Origin: Gnomoniopsis sp. IMI 355080
Lineage: Eukaryota > Ascomycota > Sordariomycetes > Diaporthales > Gnomoniaceae
DNA length: 12,801 bases
Assembly (NCBI GenBank): GCA_027946555.1
Contig: JAPEVC010000439.1
Coordinates: forward strand, 1 to 12,801
Direction: 5' to 3'
Shown here: piece after piece, positions 8,959 to 12,801 of the stretch
Layout of the letters: every line of letters starts with the position of its first letter
Position numbering within the stretch: position 1 is the stretch's first letter
Notes under the pieces: generated by a model
Database searches by the model: none
Seen by the model: the letters and a program-made list of their open reading frames with translations, nothing else
What the model was told of the DNA's origin: nothing
Program-made: the position numbers and the translations under genes

Positions 8959-8982
8959 TTAACGTCTTCATTAACGTCTTCA
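8959..8982 (+). repeat. 12-bp tandem duplication
   Basis: TTAACGTCTTCA occurs twice in direct succession (8959-8970 and 8971-8982). It looks like a recent short duplication with no obvious function. Confidence 0.85.
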
Positions 8983-9054
8983 GGGAAAATATACCTTCGG
9001 CGGATGACCGTTAATTTTTTTAGTTGCGGTCCATTCTGAAGATCGCTCGCAGTT

Positions 9055-9076
9055 CCCCCCCCCCCCCAAAAAAAAA
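9055..9076 (+). repeat. C13-A9 homopolymer junction
   Basis: Thirteen C followed directly by nine A, then an AG-rich run. It may be mutation- or sequencing-prone; exact lengths should be treated with care. Confidence 0.85.
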
Positions 9077-9441
9077 GAGAAGAGAAAGTCTTCACGAGTT
9101 GAACTGTTACTGTCTGAGAAATTCAATTCGATGTATCTGCCGCTTGGTGCCTAGGAACACGGTAAATAACAAGCGTTTCTATTTTCTCCAGTCCTCGTTA
9201 CACACCAGGGGAGGGAAACGAAACACACTCTGGGAGCCGGCGTGATCGGCCTGATCCGGAAATATTCCGCATTGCGCTCAAAAGAAAACATCATCCGAGA
9301 TGACAAGCAAGGCTCCCTCAGTATCTTTGTTGCTCTTCGCCAGTAGTAAAGAAAATCATCTGGCATCTTATTTGTAAGGTACTCTCGTTCCATCAGGTCG
9401 ATGTAGATGGTGCAACCCATGGCCCGCATCAAATGGCCTGC

Positions 9442-9480
9442 AAAAAGAAGAAGAGACAGAAGAGGAGGAGAAAGAAGCAA
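9442..9480 (+). repeat. Purine-only-like GA-rich tract
   Basis: An almost pure A/G run of about 39 nt (AAAAAGAAGAAGAGA.. type, a single C inside). Low-complexity, no gene. Confidence 0.6.
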
Positions 9481-9686
9481 GCCAATGTAGCGATGAGGGT
9501 GCTTTGTATTGAGTGATTTGCCGTTTGTGGTAACTTGGGTACACCCAGGCTCATTAGCGTGTGCTACTATGAACTTTGTCGTCGGTGAAGGTCGATATGC
9601 AAATGAACCATGAACGATTTCTACCGGTGACAAAGGCTCAAACGTGTGGTTATAGGTATTAAATCTGCAGAGTCTTTCACCCTTCG

Positions 9687-9724
9687 GGGAACTTGGCCTA
9701 ATCGGAAGGCGACTGACTTCGACT
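9687..9724 (+). pseudogene. 5' half of a tRNA-Arg(TCG)-like sequence, truncated
   Basis: Reads as a tRNA 5' half: GGGAACT (acceptor strand), T8 G9, D-arm GCC-TAATCGGAA-GGC with A-box TTGGCCTAATCGG, G26, anticodon stem ACTGA and loop CTTCGAC with TCG at the anticodon position. The 3' half of the anticodon stem (expected TCAGT) and matching acceptor strand are missing; TTGAACCC follows instead. B-box-like GTTCGAAAC (9761) and GTTCAAGTC (9782) occur downstream, the latter followed by T6 at 9794-9799. Most likely a tRNA relic or tRNA-derived element. A chance match is possible. Confidence 0.35.
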
Positions 9725-10775
9725 TGAACCCAGAGGCCTGCAGGCGGTCTTCACTGTAGCGTTCGAAACGGACATGTCGAAGTTCAAGTCAACTTTTTTG
9801 TAATCTTTTTTCTCCTGCTTTTGGAGGTCTGATCCGCAAACCAAATAGCATAATTGGACCCTGCTATCTATTGTTACACTTTCATTTGATTGCCTCTTTT
9901 TCACTTTTTGCTTCGTCTCTTGTTCGTCTGTGAATGTGTGTTGCGTTTGGGGAAGGATTTGCTTTGACGCGTCTCGACGCGTTTTGCTGATTTAGTGCGC
10001 TTGCGCCGTGCGAACGGACCAATGTCGTCACTTGAGATACTTGAGAAATCCCACAAAGGCAGCGAAATTCTGGATACAGAGACTACAGAACGCTTTGTCG
10101 TCCTTTTTTGGTCCTGTCTTGGACGGGATGACATGTGTGCTTCGAGGTCAGGGAGTCGGTTGGAGTCACGCCTTGACATTCGATATCGACAGAGACAAGC
10201 CAAATTGGTCTCAAACAGGAAGATCACTTTCGGCGTTCCCAGATACGAAAGAAGCAATGATTGTGACAGAAGGGCATGTAATTTTAAGCTCAAGATTCAA
10301 GATGAATGGCATCCTCCTTCTCGTCCTCCTTCACATCTAGCTGAAGGCTGTCCCACGTTACTTGATTGAATAACACTCTTCGAGGCGTAACATGGCGTTT
10401 ACTCGATGCTCATTCTCCAAACGCTTTGCCTTCCATGCATCTGTGCATGTGAACATCTCCAAGACAATCGGACAGTAGCTCACCAGCTTCACCTTGACAG
10501 GTCGCATGCCGTTTATACCTGTTGACAGGTTCATATTTAATAAAGCCATGAGAATGTTTTCCTAGTACGGAGCTTGATATCGTGTAGAAGGATGACTGTC
10601 CAACCTTGCTTGCCTGACACAGACGCATGTTCTGCTCATGTATTGAATTGGCAGTGATGCCAATTGATTGGGCTGGACAATGTCCCGAATGGAACAAAAT
10701 TAGTTTCTATACACTACTCCTCTTCAACACTTGACTCGAGAAAGAAGCCTTTAAGCGCCTCTCTCTCCGTCGGCT

Positions 10776-10839
10776 GGAATTTCATCTGAGGAATTTCAGT
10801 TATTTTCCCCAGGAATATTTTCAATCGACCCAGGAATAT
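10776..10839 (+). promoter_or_regulatory. Cluster of direct GGAAT repeats upstream of spt8
   Basis: GGAATTTCA occurs at 10776-10784 and 10790-10798, and CCCAGGAATAT at 10808-10818 and 10829-10839. The four GGAAT cores share one orientation, with core starts 14, 22 and 21 bp apart, about 260-325 nt before the spt8 ATG. Spacing near two helical turns suggests protein sites. No factor is assigned. Confidence 0.35.
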
Positions 10840-11100
10840 ATTATATGATTGACGAATGAGAGATAATACAGAGTCTGTGAGGAGCCGCGATCCTTACCCA
10901 CATCGAGCAGTGACAAGGATGATCCCTAGCACAAGCTAATCCCTGTTCCGACGTCAAGTGTTCAAGCTTGTCGCGATCGCGCGCCGAAATCCATGGAACC
11001 CTCCAAATCCATCATCTGTCATACACGAAACCCTCACCTCTTGCCCGACCTCCCACACCCCCCGCCGAACCTAGAAGCTATACTTATATACACATACACA

Positions 11101-12801
11101 ATGGATGACTTTGATCAGGACCACGAGTCCAGCTCGGACGAGCAACAAGACCAAGACCAAGACCACGACGATACCCACACCATCGAGGATGCCGACGCCA
11201 TGGACGGCGAGGAAGACGACGATTTCAACCAATCCGACGACGACCAAGACGACGAAGCCGACCAGGAAAACGACCAAGACCAAGACCAAGACCAAGACAA
11301 CGACCAAGATGCAGATCAAGACAACAACGACGATGACCCAACCACGCGCGTCGACATCACCGGTTCCTCAACCAACAACGCCAACAACGACTCCTCCTCC
11401 AATAACAACAACAAGACCTCCTCCACACTCAACTCCCCTTCCACATCCTCCACCACCCCGCGCTTCTTCCGCCCCACCGTCCGGCCCGAGGCCCTCTCCG
11501 CCCGCCTCTACGACATCGTCCCCACCATGGCCGCCCCACAAGCCACCTCCATCAACGCCCTCGCCATCACCCCCGACTTACGCTACTGGATGACCGGCGG
11601 CTCCGACGGCTACGTCCGCAAATACGACGGCCCTGGAACCATTAACGGCAAACAACTCCTCACCGTCGCCCAGCGCCACCCCTTTGTCGACAGCGTCGTC
11701 AAAGCCGGCATCCTCATGAGCTATTGGGAGAACTTTGAGCCGCTCCATCACCACCACAACGCTGGTGGTGGCGCCGATGGCAGCGGTGGTGGCCAATCGC
11801 GCGCGCGGGGGGGTCTGGGAGATGATGACAAGGTCTTGAGTCCCGTATATGCCCTCGCCGTGCACAAGGACGCTCTCTGGTCGCTGGCAGGGTTAGAGTC
11901 AGGCGGTATCAACATCCACAGCGTGCGCTACGACGAGGGAAAAGTCATCCACTGCCTTCCTCCCGCAGCACCTTCGGCCGACGGTAGTAATAGTCAACAA
12001 ATTCAAAACGAAGGCCACACCAACGCCGTCAGCGTGCTACAGCTCACGCCCGACGAACAAAACGTCCTCTCCGGCTCCTGGGATAAGCGCATTCTCGACT
12101 GGGATCTTAACACCGGCAGCGTCGCCAACAGCTTTGATGGTTCCGGCGGCCAAATTAGCGCCATTGAGTTGCGACCCATGAGCGGCGCGCCCATACCGCC
12201 CGAGGCGGCCGAGGAGCCTGCATGGGCGAGCGAGACCTTCACGAGCAACTCCAACGCGCGGACAAACGGCTTCTTCACCAACGGCTCGCTCGAGGGCAGC
12301 GGCCGCGGCAGTGGCGCAGCGGCAGATGATGCGCCTGTCACTGGGGATGATGTCGGCGATGGGCCTGCAGGTGGTGGTGGCGGTGGTGGTGGTGGTGCTG
12401 GGTCAGATCACGAGAGTTTATTCGGTAGTCCCGGTGGATCTTTATTCGGCGAAGGACAAATGGGTGGCGGGGGCAACGCGTTTGGCGGTGACGACGATAA
12501 TGAGTTTTCGCAAGCCATGCTCGAACCGCTCGAGGATGCCCCGGCTGACTCCTCTTCGCTGGGCGGTGGTGGCGGCGGCGGCGGCGACACTGCCATGACC
12601 GATGCGCCTCCTCTTGCGCCTTCGTCTTCTGCACCAGATCCTGCACCACTCTTCAAACCCGAAGACGAAAAGGACGTTGGCGCCGACGTCTCTACGCCGC
12701 CACCTCTCGAGCAGCAGCAGTCATCACTACAACAACAACAACCACCACCATCAGCCTCCGCCACAACCCAACCAGACCAACCCCCAACATCCTCCCAACC
12801 C
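11101..12801 (+). CDS. spt8: Spt8, SAGA complex WD40 subunit, 5' part
   Basis: Runs from ATG 11101 (ACACAATGG context, preceded by CTTATATACACATACA) without stop or intron to the window edge: 567 codons. Residues 1-83 are extremely acidic with Asp-Gln repeats (DQDQDQDNDQD) followed by an Asn/Ser/Thr linker. The Spt8 signature follows: RFFRPTVRPEALSARLYDIV (121-140), then WD units with ITPDLRYWMTGGSDGYVRKYD (156-176), HPFVDSVVKAGILMSYWENFE, VYALAVHKDALWSLAGLESG, and GHTNAVSVLQLTPDEQ with SGSWDKRILDWDL (325-336). From about 361 the propeller is interrupted by a Gly-, Asp- and Pro/Gln-rich insert that has not ended at residue 567. Spt8 is a nuclear SAGA module that binds TBP and modulates its delivery to promoters. 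Yeast Spt8 is about 600 aa, so this protein should be clearly longer. Confidence 0.94.
   Translation, partial: MDDFDQDHESSSDEQQDQDQDHDDTHTIEDADAMDGEEDDDFNQSDDDQDDEADQENDQDQDQDQDNDQDADQDNNDDDPTTRVDITGSSTNNANNDSSSNNNNKTSSTLNSPSTSSTTPRFFRPTVRPEALSARLYDIVPTMAAPQATSINALAITPDLRYWMTGGSDGYVRKYDGPGTINGKQLLTVAQRHPFVDSVVKAGILMSYWENFEPLHHHHNAGGGADGSGGGQSRARGGLGDDDKVLSPVYALAVHKDALWSLAGLESGGINIHSVRYDEGKVIHCLPPAAPSADGSNSQQIQNEGHTNAVSVLQLTPDEQNVLSGSWDKRILDWDLNTGSVANSFDGSGGQISAIELRPMSGAPIPPEAAEEPAWASETFTSNSNARTNGFFTNGSLEGSGRGSGAAADDAPVTGDDVGDGPAGGGGGGGGGAGSDHESLFGSPGGSLFGEGQMGGGGNAFGGDDDNEFSQAMLEPLEDAPADSSSLGGGGGGGGDTAMTDAPPLAPSSSAPDPAPLFKPEDEKDVGADVSTPPPLEQQQSSLQQQQPPPSASATTQPDQPPTSSQP

Larger units (their letters stand above)
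8370..11100. other. Gene-poor 2.7-kb spacer upstream of spt8
   Basis: This head-to-head spacer separates the coiled-coil gene from spt8. I see no ORF with family features. Open stretches exist on both strands (for example 9151-9633 minus and 9995-10369 plus) but lack ATG starts, domains or coding-like codon use. It holds a 12-bp tandem repeat (8959-8982), a C13-A9 homopolymer (9055-9076), a purine tract (9442-9480), a tRNA-Arg-like half (9687-9724), T-runs and a cluster of GGAAT repeats near spt8. Confidence 0.55.

Noticed and set aside
9151..9633. 160-codon minus-strand open frame with a coding-like patch (TIYIDLMEREYLTNKMPDD)
   Set aside because: It opens with TTG rather than ATG, its first part is incoherent, and I see no splice structure or family. 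It might hide a small exon, but I cannot support a gene.
9901..10369. Overlapping open frames on both strands (9901-10293 minus, 9995-10369 plus)
   Set aside because: Both are similarly open over the same bases, neither has a domain, and the longer plus frame begins with GTG. This is best explained by chance.
10645..10664. Hairpin AATTGGC-AGTGAT-GCCAATT as a possible terminator or site
   Set aside because: A 7-bp stem alone in a non-coding fungal spacer is expected by chance, and no gene ends there.
10358..10697. Two small minus-strand open frames
   Set aside because: Each is under 100 codons and they overlap in different frames. There is no recognisable motif, and no splice sites join them.
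11071..11319. Minus-strand Val/Leu-rich frame resembling a membrane protein
   Set aside because: It is the complement of the Asp-Gln codon repeats at the start of spt8; the hydrophobicity is an artefact.
1..12801. CRISPR arrays, insertion sequences or prokaryotic operon signals
   Set aside because: There are no regularly spaced repeats, transposase or Shine-Dalgarno patterns, and introns and fungal families show the DNA is eukaryotic.

Overview
The window looks like nuclear DNA of a filamentous ascomycete (Pezizomycotina; Sordariomycetes is my guess, from the style of the proteins only). Genes are split by short 50-120 nt introns with fungal signals: GTAAGT, GTATGT or GTACGT donors, CTAAC or CTGAC branch sites, and CAG acceptors. 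Start codons sit in A-at-minus-3 contexts, coding sequence is rich in G or C at third positions, and every recognisable product has a fungal orthologue.

Layout: (1) 1-760, plus strand: 3' part of a secreted, probably GPI-anchored BIM1-like (X325, LPMO-related) copper protein, entering the window inside an intron. (2) 1289-3835, minus strand: complete three-exon Doa1/Ufd3/Lub1 (PLAA) gene with WD40, PFU and PUL domains, 802 aa. (3) 3836-4994: divergent promoter and leader region. (4) 4995-6147, plus strand: complete two-exon STRAP/Unrip-type WD40 protein, 356 aa. Its stop codon is followed in the same frame by 170 further sense codons (6148-6657). (5) 7180-8369, minus strand: an unrecognised coiled-coil protein gene whose reading frame is broken twice and can be restored by two unusual introns or read as a decaying gene. 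(6) 8370-11100: a gene-poor spacer of 2.7 kb with a tRNA-Arg-like half, small repeats and homopolymers. (7) 11101-12801, plus strand: 5' part of the SAGA subunit gene spt8, open to the window edge.

Three of the five genes (Doa1, STRAP, Spt8) encode WD40 beta-propellers, but they belong to different processes: Cdc48/ubiquitin turnover, RNP or receptor scaffolding, and SAGA/TBP transcription. I see no pathway cluster. BIM1-like and Doa1 are tail-to-tail, Doa1 and STRAP head-to-head, STRAP and the coiled-coil gene tail-to-tail, and the coiled-coil gene and spt8 head-to-head. The observations most worth checking are the in-frame extension behind STRAP, the two frame-breaking segments in the coiled-coil gene, and the tRNA-like Pol III relic near 9.7 kb. 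I found no complete tRNA, rRNA, transposon or CRISPR array.
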